Assembly: GCA_932521025.1 (NCBI GenBank)
Contig: OW051473.1
Span: forward strand, 930,001-994,000
Direction: 5' to 3'
From: Oscheius onirici
Lineage: Eukaryota; Nematoda; Chromadorea; Rhabditida; Rhabditidae
Length of the DNA: 64,000 bases
Under the pieces are notes generated by a model. It was given only the letters and a program-made list of their open reading frames with translations, did no database searches and was not told the DNA's origin. Below, piece by piece: positions 34,240 through 47,600 of the stretch. How positions within the stretch are numbered: the first letter of the stretch is position 1; each line of letters opens with the position of its first letter. The position numbers and the translations under genes were made by a program.

Positions 34240-36721
34240 GATTATAGCTGTAACAATTTTTACGCGACGTCACTTTACTGACCTGAAGCAGACAGGCGAA
34301 GGAGGTGAAGCTAGTGTTTACACTGCCGACCATGACATCCATGGGTAGGCAGCTATCAGTGATTTAACAATTTTTAAGAAAAGTCAGCGTCAAAGTTTTT
34401 TCCAATCCCAGGATCAGAAACAGTGTGCAGGAGGTTGAAACGCTTGTTAGAGTAAGACCAATTGCTAAAAGATGGAAACAGATTTCAGCTTACATGCCAT
34501 CAAAACATCGTTCGCTTTTTGGGATTGTTTCATTTTGATGATGATCCCAGTTCGATGAGATGCGGCTACGTTATGGAGTATATGAGTAATGGCTGCTTGT
34601 CGGCAGGTAATGTTTATGTTTCTTAGCCACTGTTTTAAACGTTTTTGTCCTGCTGCTTAAAATCAACGTTTATTTTTTCAAGAGAACAAAACAGGACGAA
34701 GCATAACGTTTCTTGGAAGTCTCGCGTGCACAACACACTCACTTTAATGATAAAAAAATTGAAATTGCAGTTATTCACGACCGTGCCATCAAATACCACG
34801 ACCGTCAAGTTTACTCATGGATCAAGCAAGCCAGCCGTGGAATTGCATACCTTCATGGACAGCAAATCCTTCACCGTGACATTAACCCGCGAAAGTTAGT
34901 CTTTGTGTATGTTTGAATAGAATTTGCAGCATGCTACTTGGTGATACAATCGACATTCTGAAAATTGCCGATTTTGGAATGGCACGGCAGAATGCAGTTG
35001 CTGATCGCAGTTTAACTTTTTGGTAATAGAAGGTTAGCTTTGACATGAGTTTTTCCAGCGTTGGCACCATCAAATATATGGCTCCTGAAGTGATTGAAGG
35101 TCGAAATGGATACAATTCTGCCGCCGATGTCTATTCTCTGGGAATTTCCGTTTGGGAAATGTTTCACAGAAAGTGAAAGCACAGCTTATTCTGCGAAAAA
35201 AGGTAATTCAGGCGACCTTTTTACGAGCATAGTCGCTTGTCTGAGTTTTACCTCTGCAAAGAGATAAGCAACGGAATAAGACCGAGAATTGAACTGGATA
35301 TGGAAGAGGAGATGGAGGACTTAATTTTAGAGTAAGTGTTAATTTTTCTGTCAACTTACTGTTCATAGCTCATTTGCTATCAATCCTGCACAGCGGCCAA
35401 CTGTAAAGGATTATATTTTGCTAGCCAGAAAGTTGGAACACATTAGAGAGGACGAATCACGCGAGAGGCCGTCTAATGAAAGATCTCAAGCCAGCGGTTC
35501 TTCAAGTCAGAGAGGCTCAACAAGCGACCGACATGCGAATACGCAAAGCGCGTCAAAACAAAATCGTTCCAGCAACGATGAACCATCGAAACGAAATGTG
35601 GGCCAAATGCTAATGGAACTCCGGAATGATGACGATTTCCGGGCCGATGTGGACCGCTTATTGAATACTTTACGCGGAACTTCATTAAGTGACAACGAAG
35701 AGGAGGATCACAAAAATCATCGTTCCAATAGGCTGCATGGATCGAATACACGAGCTAGAGAACACTCTGGATCAAGATCAGCGTATTCTCGCAGACATGA
35801 GAAACACCACGATTATGATGATGCGACAGACGACGATATAGAAGATGAAAGTTATAACAGCGACGAAGATGATGATGGTTATGTTCCCACTCAAGGTTTG
35901 TAGCATTAGTACATTAAAAACAATCTGAGACCTTTTTTCAAGCAACGTTGCAGACACGCTTACGAAACAATTTTTGATTTTTTAGTTAACTCCCACCGGT
36001 GGGAATGGCAGGAAACCCGTGCAGAGCAAGAATCGACGGCAGCAGTTTGTGCAAAGAAGCAAGTGGAAGAAATGAGGCGACAGGGTTACCAAATGGATCT
36101 GGAGAGTTTTGAAAATGGCCGAAACTTTTTAAGGGCTATTCCAAAATTCGAACAGACCAACGGACCCATGCCGGAGTATGCCAAACGAGGAATTGGGGAG
36201 AAGATGATATTGCGAGAACTGGAAAGGAGATGGGCTGCTGGAATTTCTACATGCAACGTTCAAGTCGTGCCGGTACTTCTGGCCTACTTGGAGCATTAAA
36301 AAGGGCATATTTCAGTTGCAACAGTCGGCAGCGGATGAGCGCCAACAAGACGTTTTGAAGCGTGAATATAACCTGCAACAATACAGAGCTCAGCAAAATG
36401 CCCAGGCTGTTCAACACGTTCACCAGGTCCTTTCAAAGGTTTTTAAGGCAATATTAAATTTTTCAGCAGTTAACACCATCTCAGCTACCAGCTGGCTGGG
36501 AACTATGTCAGCAACCAGACGGTGGGATATTTTTTGTAGATCACAACAACCAGGCATCCTCTTGGACACCTCCTCAACACGATATGCCCCAAGGGTGGGA
36601 GCGACGTTTGTGCACGGATGGAAGGGTAATTTTGATCACGACCATTAAAAACAAATTGCAGTTGTTCTATATCGACCATAACACGCAATCTTCTCAATGG
36701 GAACATCCGATGCTGCAGTAG
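34240..36721 (+). CDS. Protein kinase fused to two WW domains (5' end unresolved)
   Basis: Twelve exons (34240-34344, 34412-34451, 34489-34606, 34771-34894, 34930-35022, 35059-35172, 35212-35331, 35369-35895, 35986-36272, 36316-36438, 36467-36625, 36662-36721) splice in phase to about 622 visible residues. The kinase domain shows a Gly loop GEGGEASVY (19-27), CHQNIVRFLGL, HRDINPRN (122-129), DFG (143-145), VGTIKYMAPE and a C-lobe end NPAQRPTVKDY. It resembles TKL/TAK1-type kinases. The usual VAIK lysine strand is missing and the catalytic-loop Lys is Asn. A Ser/Arg/Asp-rich linker follows, then a helical region, then WW1 (about 557-586, GWELCQQ...SSWTPP) and WW2 (591-620, GWERRLC...SQWEHP), which should bind Pro-rich ligands. 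The start codon lies upstream and was not found; a transposon separates this point from any earlier exon. Confidence 0.8.
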
Positions 36722-36886
36722 TTGAATATACAGTAAAATATTATCAAAATGATATTAGAAGTAAATAGATAAACATTAGGTGTGTTCAATGGTTTAATCA
36801 CATTAGTTAAAGAATCCCTGCTAACTACACCATAGCTACGCTGATCTGATATAGAGGTAAACCTCTTCAAAAGTGGGTTATGTCGT

Positions 36887-36959
36887 GCTTCCTTGGCGCA
36901 GTCGGCAGCGCGTCAGTCTCATAATCTGAAGGTCGTGAGTTCGAGCCTCACAGGGAGTA
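36887..36959 (+). tRNA. tRNA-Met (CAT), elongator type
   Basis: A 73-nt tRNA with acceptor GCTTCCT pairing with AGGGAGT (two G-U type pairs), D-arm GGCGCAGTCGGCAGCGC, anticodon loop CTCATAA (CAT) and T-arm GTGAGTTCGAGCCTCAC. It closely matches the nematode elongator tRNA-Met. T-rich sequence follows at 36961 as a terminator. Confidence 0.93.
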
Positions 36960-37252
36960 ATCTTTTTGTATTTTTTTTTCAAGCACCTCTGAAAAAAGAC
37001 ATGAGATAGCGTTAGTTTGATACGCGTTGAAGAATCTAAATTGAACAGCTTCGGAAGACAGAATCTACACAGAAGCTGAGTTTGCCCGTCGAGAAGCAGA
37101 TGTATCATCGAAGCTTCCTATGAGAACATTAGCATCAGGCAAATATAACGGCGTAAACAAGTCATATTACTCCCCCTTTTATCTTGATCTTTATTTTGTC
37201 TTTCCATCTACAGTAAAACCATTGCTTTGACATTGAAATTGTTTGAAGAATC

Positions 37253-37292
37253 AAACCGAAAAAGACCGAAACCGAAAAAGACCGAAAAAGAT
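37253..37292. repeat. Short A-rich tandem repeat
   Basis: Units like GACCGAAA and GACCGAAAAA repeat four to five times (AACCGAAAAAGACCGAAACC). A simple repeat between the tRNA-Met and tRNA-Arg genes. Confidence 0.7.
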
Positions 37293-37417
37293 GGAAATAT
37301 GTTTGCTACTTGTTGAGAAACCGAGAAGTCGACACTGTCTCATTAGCTCTCTTTCCCTCTCTCGCGGTGTCAATTCTCGGCTTTGCCTCATTTCTCTACA
37401 CAAATGGAAATCTTGTC

Positions 37418-37490
37418 GCCCGCGTGGCCTAGAGGATAAGGCGTCTGACTTCTAATCAGAAGATCATCGGTTCGATCCCGGTCGTGGGCT
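37418..37490 (+). tRNA. tRNA-Arg (TCT)
   Basis: A 73-nt tRNA with acceptor GCCCGCG/CGTGGGC, anticodon stem-loop CTGACTTCTAATCAG (TCT) and T-arm ATCGGTTCGATCCCGGT. A T-run follows within ten bases. Appears intact. Confidence 0.94.
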
Positions 37491-37959
37491 TTATTTTTTG
37501 TTAACAAAAGGCCTGCTCTTTTGTCTTGTGCCAGCCTCGATGTATCCCGTGCATTAAGAAGGAGAACTACAGTCCAGTATTGGCTATTTGCCATCCGTCG
37601 AAAGAAACAAATTGATTTTTGGTTACTTAGGCTTTTTTTACGAAATAACGATTGCAATACAAACATCTCGGGTTTTGATACGACAGGCCTATCCGCAAAC
37701 TGCCTTTGTGATGACGCCTGTGTTCATTCTGGACTTTCTTGTGAGTAAAAATGTATTTCGGTCGCGTTGAGCGCATTTTCATAGAAGGAGGTTTAAAACT
37801 TCCGAGAAGCTATAATCTTGGCTGAGTATTGGTACAATAGAGTATCACTAGCCGTCTACGACGGCTGTCGCCGCCCTAGCGCTTGCGGCGCTCAGAAGTA
37901 CGAAATAAAGTCTGTCCAAGTTCTATATATCAGCCAAATCGGCTAATCTTTTGGCAAAA

Positions 37960-38115
37960 CCTAACTACCTCGCTTCCACTCCAAGTTTAAAAGTGACTAC
38001 CTAATCATTACAATGTCTAACTTGTCGTGACGAATCTTGTGTCCTCGGACAAACAAACAAACAACCAAACATCTACACAGACTCCACCACAGACACCATT
38101 GTGCTTTAGCAGTAG
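37960..38115 (+). repeat. Dispersed repeat family A
   Basis: Contains TCTAACTTGTCGTGACGAAT, CCTCGGACAAACAAACAAAC and a tail with TTGTGCTTTAGCAGTAGAG. This matches the copy at 18490-18650 and, inverted, 10880-10948. It lies between tRNA-Arg and tRNA-Pro. Confidence 0.6.
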
Positions 38116-38358
38116 AGAGATTAGAGGTAAAGCTCAGATATTAACGGCAAAAGGAAATCAAATGATAAATTTCTGCATAAAAGACAACTGATGTCAGCGT
38201 AAAAACTTCATTTGGCATGATCCATACAAAATACATATCTTTGCTTATAAAATCTCGTCTTCTTTAGCATCGTAGGACGTAGAAATCACTGCGAAGCCAT
38301 TTCAAACAATACATCGCATACCATATTTATCCTCTCGGCCACATAAATCGCACAACGT

Positions 38359-38430
38359 GGCCGAGTGGTCTAGTGGTATGATTCTCGCTTTGGGTGCGAG
38401 AGGTCCCGGGTTCAATCCCCGGCTCGGCCC
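38359..38430 (+). tRNA. tRNA-Pro (TGG)
   Basis: A 72-nt tRNA with acceptor GGCCGAG/CTCGGCC plus discriminator C, anticodon loop CTTTGGGTG (TGG) and T-arm CCGGGTTCAATCCCCGG. It is almost the same as the C. elegans tRNA-Pro as I recall it. Intact. Confidence 0.96.
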
Positions 38431-38640
38431 AACCTTTTTGAATATTTTGAATAAACCATCCGCTAACCCCGGTTTGGCCCTGCTACATTGATGGAAACTT
38501 TATAGACTGCAAAATTCGTTGCAGCCAAAAGTTAAAAAGTATCGGTCACCTCTATTACTCTATCTGTGTTGAGCAGTCTACCTTAGCTGTGAAAAAGTTT
38601 TTATAAAGTATGAAAAGTAATTGGAGAAATCCGAACATAA

Positions 38641-41600
38641 TCAAAAGTTCACAGGAGGAATTAATTTTTCGTTGCTGTGCCATGTTTCCTGAATATTCCA
38701 TGTCTTGTTAAATCTTGTAGGCATGTTGAATGCTATTTCTATCAGATCTTTTTGAAAAGCGTCACAAGCAAGAGAGTATTTCGAGTTGAATTGTTCGCAC
38801 TCCATTGAAAGTGTTTCATAAAGACCGGGAGCTCTACTGTAAGTGCTAATTTGGTAGTGAAGTAGAGCTAACAAACCTCTGACTATTATTTCCAAGTTCA
38901 GGCTCGGTAATGCAAAACAAGTTGTTTGTCAGTTGAATTGAAATTTGTAGTGTTTTGCCTTCTTTCATGACTGGTCTCGTTGCCTCGAACTTATAAATGG
39001 GCTGTTGGTTTCGACGAAGTTCAAAGTTGTGGGTTTTGTAGATGCATACGTTGTTGAACAAAGTGATGACTGCTTTGAAGAGAAGTGGTGCTGAGTGGGC
39101 AGACATCGGGTAGTTGTATTTTATCATGTGAACCAAAAAACTTGGCTTGTTTTCCGTGAAGCACATTTTAAGAAAGATGTTGTGAAGATCTTTGTGCATA
39201 AAGTCCGATTTTTGTTCCTGTGAAAGCAGCTCTGAATTGTACTGGCTACTTTTGCTTTGAAGAAGTTCATCATCGGGACAATTGCTAGGAATGCCTGAGG
39301 AAAAAGCAGCTCGATCAACGGCCGAGAACTGAAAAAATGTATATTGAAGAGTGCAGCAAAATAGTGAACATGATTGTTTTGAAGCGTTAATAAAATTGAA
39401 AGTGAAACCAACCTCATTGTACAGTTGCTCTCCCTTTGTTTCCAAAATATCATCAACAATGCTGCTTAACACATCATACAGCTGCAAGTTGAAATCACCA
39501 GTGAGATTTTCAGGAAAATGGTTCCCATTAACCATCTCCATCAACTGAGTCTTATCAAGAATAGGATCATATATTTTTTCAGGGAAACGTTTGTTTTCAG
39601 GCAATAGTTTGTTAATGTCCGCCACGATAGTTGTAACAAATGAAATAACCACGTGAAGAACATCAACATCAAACAAACAATTATCGTTGTTTTTCTAAAA
39701 GTCGTTTTTTTGCTGTTGAAAAATACTCACTAGTTGTCGCTTTATCTGATGTGATATGAAGCAATATAGAAACTTTTTCAAGTCAGGTAAAATTTGACTT
39801 TTCTCCAAACATTGACTGATGATCGTTGTAGAATCTGAGAACTGGACATTTGTTGTAGCATGACTGAGAATGAATTTTTTCAGAGTATTGTTAAACTTGT
39901 TCTTTTCAATTTGAAACTTCTGAAAAGACAAATTTTGGAGAAAAACTATAAGAACCTTGATTCCATCGAGTTTGGCTGAATATTGAGATGCAGTGTCTAC
40001 AGCCACCTTATGACTAGATAACAACACTTTGAACTCTTCGTGGTCATCGGCCTCATATTTGGAGAAAAGCTGAAAACTGTACAATATTTAGCAGCCGGAT
40101 TCCTACTTTTCTATTCTCTGAGAACATGTTCATAAAGTATAGAGCAGTTCCCACTGCTGCAAACAATATGAGTCCAATAACAGGAGTCACAAAAAGTGGA
40201 CACATTATTAGAAGAGCGATTGTGAAAACACCAAAGTACCACTTCCACTTGTTAGGTTTTTCAATGCACGCTACTTGTCTCATTCCATTAGCAAAACGTT
40301 GTCTGAGTTCAGGGCAAGCTGGCACGTTTTTCTCTCTATAAAATAAGATATATCCACAACGAGCAAATTAATATACCTGAAGTATTCAGAACTGTTCTTA
40401 AGCTTGCAAGAGTTTACAGTTATCCATGGAGCCTTGTTCCGCAAACGATCATACAACTCCTTTTCAATTCCCTCGAGTTTCTTGAAAGAACTCAGACTCT
40501 GCTCATATTCTTCGAAATACTCGGGGAAATATTGAGTCACTCTGTTGTCGACGAGAATTCCGTGACTGATAAGACTGTGATAAAGGTCCTTGTACGGATT
40601 GAGCGGGAGCAGAATCTTGTGTTCCACGTTTTCTCCATTAAGACATCTTGTCACACTTGATTTCAGACACTTTAAAGCATAGCCATAGCTAAAATGTCTG
40701 TTGAGCAGTAGTTCAAGAGCTGGCTGGATGTTTTTCGGGAAAGTGGAGCAATCCAACGGACCGTCAAGAATGAAAATTTCCCGGATGTTTGTCCCATTTC
40801 TAGCTGCCATTTTTGTTAGAATTCTTTCGTTCTCCATTCTGGTCAAAATCAACTCTGCTTCACTTTTCATTATTCCCAGTTCAATCATCACCGTCTCTCT
40901 TGTTATATAGTCAAAGTGGCTCAACCTCTTTGTTTCTTTGAGCATTGGAATGTTGAGCGTTCCGACAATCTCCACGTAGGCAAAACCAGATTCGATTGCT
41001 TCTAACGTCTGTGCTTCAACAGCTGCGTTTTTTATCTCCTTCATCGTACACTGATAATATACATATTTTTGGCAGTCCCTGATTTCTCTAGTAACGTCAA
41101 ATGGTCCAACTTGCAGCTCTGTTTCCTTGAAATCAAGCTCGGGAATCTTCTTCAGCTGCTTGTCAAATCCAATGAAATATCGTTCGAATAGAAAACATCC
41201 ACGTTTTCGAAGACATTCCCAAAATCCATTCACACTTGGTAATGGCAATGTCTCCAATGCTTTTATATCCACAATTTTTCTGTCGTTGAACGTTTTTTCT
41301 TGCGAATTCTGTATCCGATTCAGGCATTGATACAGCATTTGGACAGGAACTGCATTCGTATGGGCTGCTTCAAGAACACTTGCCAGTGTCAATTGAGAGA
41401 TCAAAACGACTGGTGAAGTTAAGCCAAGAGACTGGTAGTCCCTCTTACGGGCAAAGCTGCGATTGTAGTCATCAGTTTGGAGAGAAAAATCTGCAACGGT
41501 TACAGTGTGCCCAATAATGTCTTCAATGTTTCCGACCACAGCTTCGAGTAAACTGATGCTTTCTTCATGCTGCACCTCGTAGCCTCTGAAAATCAAAAAT

Positions 41601-44600
41601 TTACTTCATCAAAACGTAACGTTTTTTTACGTATTTACTAGAGTTTGTTTAAAAACTGCTGATTAATCAAGACAGCGATGCGCGCGAATGCGTAACGAAC
41701 CTTGAAATCAGATGCTGACCGGTGTTTTGTTTTAACATGTCAATCACTTTGCCCATTCTTCCAATCTCCTTAATTTTTGCCAAGAATGCACTTCGTGATC
41801 GGATTAACAGATCCGTGGCTTCTTTCATACAGCTTTCGTCGTGGCCAACAAAATTGTCGGGAAGATCTTCCAGTGATCCATAGCATTGCATTGTGCTAGA
41901 AACAAAGTTTGACACTCCTCGGATGGCAATTGGAAGTGCACGAGTAACGTAATGCCAGTTTTTCTCGAACTGTAGATCCTGTTTGAACTCTTTATATTGT
42001 CGAATTCCTTGTTGCCTGAGAATTCCCTTGTAATACAGTGCTTCTGCGGAATAGTCGGGATGCATTGCTAAGACAGTATCAAGTAATAGAAGAGCAAAAC
42101 TTTTGTGATTCAGCGATATTAATGTTAGAGCAATATTGACAAGTGGCTGAGGTGCTTTGATCCATTTTAGCGAAGCCAGTATTTCCGAAATTGATTCGCT
42201 TTTAGGAAGTGGATGCTCTTTCAAAAACTTCTCCGCCATTTTTATGACATGAAGCTTCTCTCCTTCATTTGCACTTTTTTCGCAGTGCTTAATGTTCTCA
42301 GCTTGTCCGTCCAGCCAAAGCGCCCATTTGTCCAGTAGTGAGAAGTAGACGATTTGTTGAATCGAAGGAAGTTCGTCTTCTTTCATTGTTGAAATTTCCT
42401 TTAGCGATTCGTTGCAATGGTCCTGGAAAATGCGCAAACACGTTTCTTCAACTCTGATGCGGAAATTGTATATTTGTTCCAAAGATTGCAAACGGTGGAT
42501 CTCGGCATTATTTCTGAACTGTTTCAACTGGAAAATGTTCTTAGCCCCTCCAGAGCTTTTGTCATTCAAGCAAATAATTTGACCAGAACCCGGATCACCA
42601 CTTCTGGCTGCTCGACCAAATGCCTGTTCCTCAATTCTGCTATTTTCAGGAAGGAAACTGATGATAACGTGAAGGCCACCAGTGCCTATCAGCTCTTTTG
42701 ATAATACGATGTCGGTCCCTCGCCCAGCTAAATTTGTCGACAGTATAAGCTGACCAGGCTTCAAAACTCCAGCTTCTCCAAAATCGAAATCCTCGTGATC
42801 TCTTGTATAAAGTTTTGCAGTTTCGATGATATATGCACTTTCTGCTCGTTTCTTCTGCATATAGTCTAATAGGTTGTCGCGTAGCTTTTCAACGGCATCG
42901 ATTGAGGGGCAGATGAGAAGAATGCTTCTGTTTTCTTCTATAACAATCTCGTGTAGGCAGTTTGCAATTGACGCAATCCAATCATCCAAGCTTGTGCACA
43001 ATACTGGAATCTTTTCATAAAAGTTTTTTGGTTTCCAAGTCGGTATTTGAATGACATCAGCGTCGTACAACTTTCGCAGACTTTTACTTTCAACTTCCGA
43101 TCCAAGAGTTCCACTGAATCCATTGATTTTCTTGTACTGTTTCAAGTACGTCACATTGGATATGAACACTGCTTTCAAGCTGATAGCGGTCAAACGGCAA
43201 CCATACTTCAACTGTAAAAATTGATGTAATCCTCCACTCCATTGCGAGTTAGCCATATCTGTTCCGGTACCTTTGTCGACGATTGTAACTCGTGGATGAA
43301 TGTCCGATCCAGTTTTATTTCTGTCTAGGTCCACGATAAACTCGTCCGCGTTCTTCAGTGACAATGCCTTATATGCATTGTTGATGAACTCTTCCAGGTG
43401 TAAAAGAATAAAAGGTTTCAAGTATTCTGGCACGATGATTTCTCGGTGCCGCTGTTCCACAATATGAATCATTGCCAACAAAGACATAGTGGTAGTTTCT
43501 CCAAAATCTGTCTTCATCTCTTTTGCAAACGTTTGCATGTCTTCTGACGATGCATTGAGAAGAATTCCCTCATCTCCAATCACTTTATGTTTTGACAGTA
43601 GTTTCCAAATAGAGTGAGTTTGTTGCTCCCCCAACAACTGGGCAATATCTTCTTTGGTGACTGTCCCAAATAGATCTGATAAGACGTGTTTGCGAAGTTG
43701 TGAAGTCATTGATTCCTGCTTATCTGCAGTTTTCTTCGAATAAACTTCTTTGTGAATGAACACAAAAAGAGATTCCAATAGCTCCAATCCGGGAACCGCA
43801 TGAGATAGATAAAGCATGTTGTTGCCATGATCCAAACACATGCTGTCACTCTCATCGACGATGACATTCTCCTGCGTTCTGCTTCCCAAAACATTCTTGT
43901 TGTAGTATTCATGTAGCAGATAGTCTCTCTCAAATTGTAAAATGTCTCCGTAGACGACGTGACACTTGTAGGCTTCCTTCCGTTTTTCGACATCCGCATC
44001 ACAGTTATGGTTCACGCTTATTCCAAACCGTGCATAAAATGGTCGAAGGGTTTCCGAATCCCGAATTGCCAGAACTGACGAACTTGTGATAATGTCGACA
44101 TGAGTCATTGGACCACCAACCAAAACTTTTAAAATTGACAGCGCTGCGATAATTAACGATTTTCCCTCTCCGGTGTTGACCTAAAATTATAAACCGCATT
44201 ATTCAAATTCGTTTCATGGTGGTCAAAAAACCGATTTGAAAAATCGGGACTCTTCGCCTTTTTAGAGTTAGTTTTCTTCATTTTAAAATCGGTTTAACTC
44301 TACGGATTAGTGTTGTTTGTTTTTGTTGGGAGTTCGCTCCGTTCTTTGTGAAAACGCTAAGTAAGTCAAGAGTCAAAGCATTGTGTTTATATTAAGACTA
44401 GAAATTCAAAATAAGGTGATAAACACGGATTTGCAAATTTCATGGGTACTGTAGAGAAGCGCTGCGCAGTTCCTTTAAACTAGTTTGAGAAGGATAAAAA
44501 ACAAACCTGTACCAGAAGATTCTTTTTGTGATAATATGAAGCCAGAACAGCTATTTTTTGAGTGTTTCTGAGCATTTTATGGATGCCATCCGCTGTCCAC

Positions 44601-47600
44601 TCCTTCAGACCATCATCTATTTTCAGCATAAAATCCAGTATTCTGTCATTTTTTTTTCTTTTTTTCTTTTCTTTTTTTCTTTTTTCACCTCCTTTTAAAA
44701 CATTTCTCACGAATGAAAATATGTCGGACACAGAATCAGCGGCGGGAAATGCAATCCGAATCAACTGAGAAAATTTTCTTTCCTGTGTTGGAAAGACGTT
44801 TCTCATGGTAGTTATATGAGGTCTTCGAATACTGTCAATAATAATGCTTTGCGTTTTTTCGTGTGCAATGACATTCTTCGTTTGCTTCGTTTTGATGTCT
44901 TCGTTTGCTATTTCTATCAGTTTGCGTCCCTCAAAAGATAATTCCTCCAGGAGTTCTTTCCACTGTCCACAGTTGTTCTTGTCGGCACTGATCTCATTGA
45001 AGATGAACAAAAATGTTAACCGAGAAATAATTCTCTCCAGAAGTATTCTCGGCTTTGACAAAGTATCGATGACCTCTTTAAGCTGTATACTCCATGTTCT
45101 CGTGCGTTCATCGTCCGACGAATCCATTAATACAAAATAATATCCAATGGGACCGTAATCTTTCATAAGATGATCATAGTTATCCCACTGTTGACACTTG
45201 GAAATATCGATCCATTCCGATAAGGAACGTTGCTCAAGATCCGAAAAGCAGTCGTCATGGGAAAGCATTTGCACAATTCGCCGAATATCTTGATCATTCA
45301 ACTCGTTTCCTTGCAGTTTGGCTCCAAACAGTGCTCTTAAACGGCTGTCTGTAATTGAGTCCAGATCTTTCGAAATTCCATCCAAAGTTTGGTTACAATT
45401 GGCGGCAGCAGCGATAAGACGCAGCGGAAGAGAAATCTTCTTGAAAGAGCCGTGTTGTCCTTGTAAAAGGCAACACATTTGTTCTTCGGAGATTCCATAG
45501 TTGCAAACGGCTTCAATGTACGTGTTTATGATGAACTGAAGTTCCGTGAGTGTCTCAGAACATCCGCGCAACTCAAACAGTCTATGTAGAAACTTTAGAA
45601 AAAGGGTAGAGCCGGTGGCAGCAATGATAGCGGCAGACCATTCTTCAATTTGAGCAGCTGCTACCGAAGAAGTAAAATTTGATAAAACAGCTTTATCTGA
45701 CAGCAATATGTTTTTTTCAACGCAATTGATTAAAGCCCGCATCTTGCGGACTTTATTATTAGGAACTGCTTCAGAAAGCTTTCCAGATGTGCTGAGTATC
45801 ATATAATGTTTTTCTTTGCCTTCAGGATTGTTGTCTTCCACCAGTCTTACTTTTGCAAAGCCATTCGGGGAAAAAACTTGAATATTCAAATTTTTTTCCT
45901 CAGATATTAAGAGTCGGTATGCAGACGCTTTCAGTCCATTATTTCGTAGATCGTCGAAAAAGGTTTTGCTGGGAAGCTCAAATCCATCAGAACGAACTAA
46001 GTTCACAAAATCATGTATGCTGCTGATGCTTTTGTCCTCCACAAACCAGTCCACGGCAGTTACTTTTTGGCGGTACCGATCGAGATAGCGGTGTAGTTTC
46101 AGGTTAAACTCCAACATTTGCTTCGACAAAAAGAACATGTGAATGAGAGACACTGCAGTTGATCCAAATTTTATCGGGTGTCCGTAGAAGTCTTTTTTCA
46201 AAGCAAAGCGTTTGCTGATTTCTGGCGAGTGAACAAAATATTTGTCGAGGTTATCGAAAGCAGCTGCCGTTTCCGACTTGTTTTCATCACTCAGTAGATT
46301 CTCAACGGCTTTGAAAGTGGTTTGAATATGCATCCAAAAAGTTCCTTTCTCTGCTGCTTTCTTCTTTTGTCTTTTCAGCTCGTGAAGAACTCCTTTCTTG
46401 TCTGGCGTTGATGAGTCATCTAGGCTTTCCTGAACTTCAATAGCGTCTTCAATAGCATCATCTCCTTGTTCACGTTCCTTCTCAGGCAAACATTTCTGCA
46501 AATGTTTCTTCACTTCACTGACATTGCTCCATTTCAGGTTTGCAGCAAAGGGCAGGAATATTTCCTCGTGTTCTTTCAGATACAAGTAAACGTCGTGGAG
46601 AGCAAGCAGAAGTTTCTTGGGAGCCAAAAAGGCCTTATTCTCGCTTTCAAGCTTGTTTACAACATCTTTTCGAGTACTGTAAGAGTCGAACTCCCAGCTC
46701 CTACTTCCACAGGCAACATCCAAAAGTTGTCGACCGTTTGGTTGAATACTTGCTGGATAATTGTGATCCTTCTCATAGTCGTTTTCAATTTGGGCGTCCA
46801 CACTGAGCAGCATCTTATCCTTGACATTCTTGACAAGCTGAGGCTGTTTTTGAGCAAACACACTACTTTTCAGTTTGGTCATCATCGAGCAAATTTTCTC
46901 CTTATGTTTGTTCATATCCAAAGGAACTGTCAACGCATCATTTAAAATCGCCATCCAATCTTGCATTTCATCCTCTGTGATCCTTTTGTTGATCTTCACT
47001 AATTCGATTTTTTTATCCACCTTTTTCGTAGATGACAGGGTTTCTTGCAGCTTAACTTCGAATTTGACTACGTTTTCGGTTCGTGTTTGGGCAGCAGATA
47101 GTTCCTGCTTGACTTCTTTTTCTTCTTCTCCATATTCCGAGGTGTTTTCTCCCACATTGATAACGATATCCTCCACAATGAAATCAAGATGGTCTCCTCT
47201 GTAATTGGATGCAAATTCATTTTTTATTTCATCTTGTGGTATTGTTGGTCTGTTGACAGCTTTTGAACTTGAGTTTCTGTCGAATGCAGTCCGCTCAGTT
47301 GTTTCCTCTCCTCCCCTTTCCATTTCATTTGGCGGTTCAATTTCGGCTTCTTCGAAAACGCAATAGTGATTTTTATCACGCAATCCATATTTGCGGTAGC
47401 CGCTCAAACAAGCTTTTGGGTTATCATTGTTTGGGTAGAAGGTCGCCTTCAATTTTGAAGAACCAGCCTCACCAATGTAATATTCACGGCGAGGAATAAA
47501 AAGGGGCACAATTTTAGCCATATCATTTCCAGTTGCTCCTGCTTTTCCATTTTTTCCACACTTCCCATGTTCTCCGTCCGCTCCAGGTTTTGTTTCACTG

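Noticed and set aside
36503-36706. Minus-strand open frames opposite the WW domain exons
   Set aside because: Antisense shadows; the plus strand encodes two clear WW domains.
46466-46945. 159-codon plus-strand open frame
   Set aside because: It is the antisense shadow of SecA-like exon 5, whose frame is supported by splice phases on both sides.
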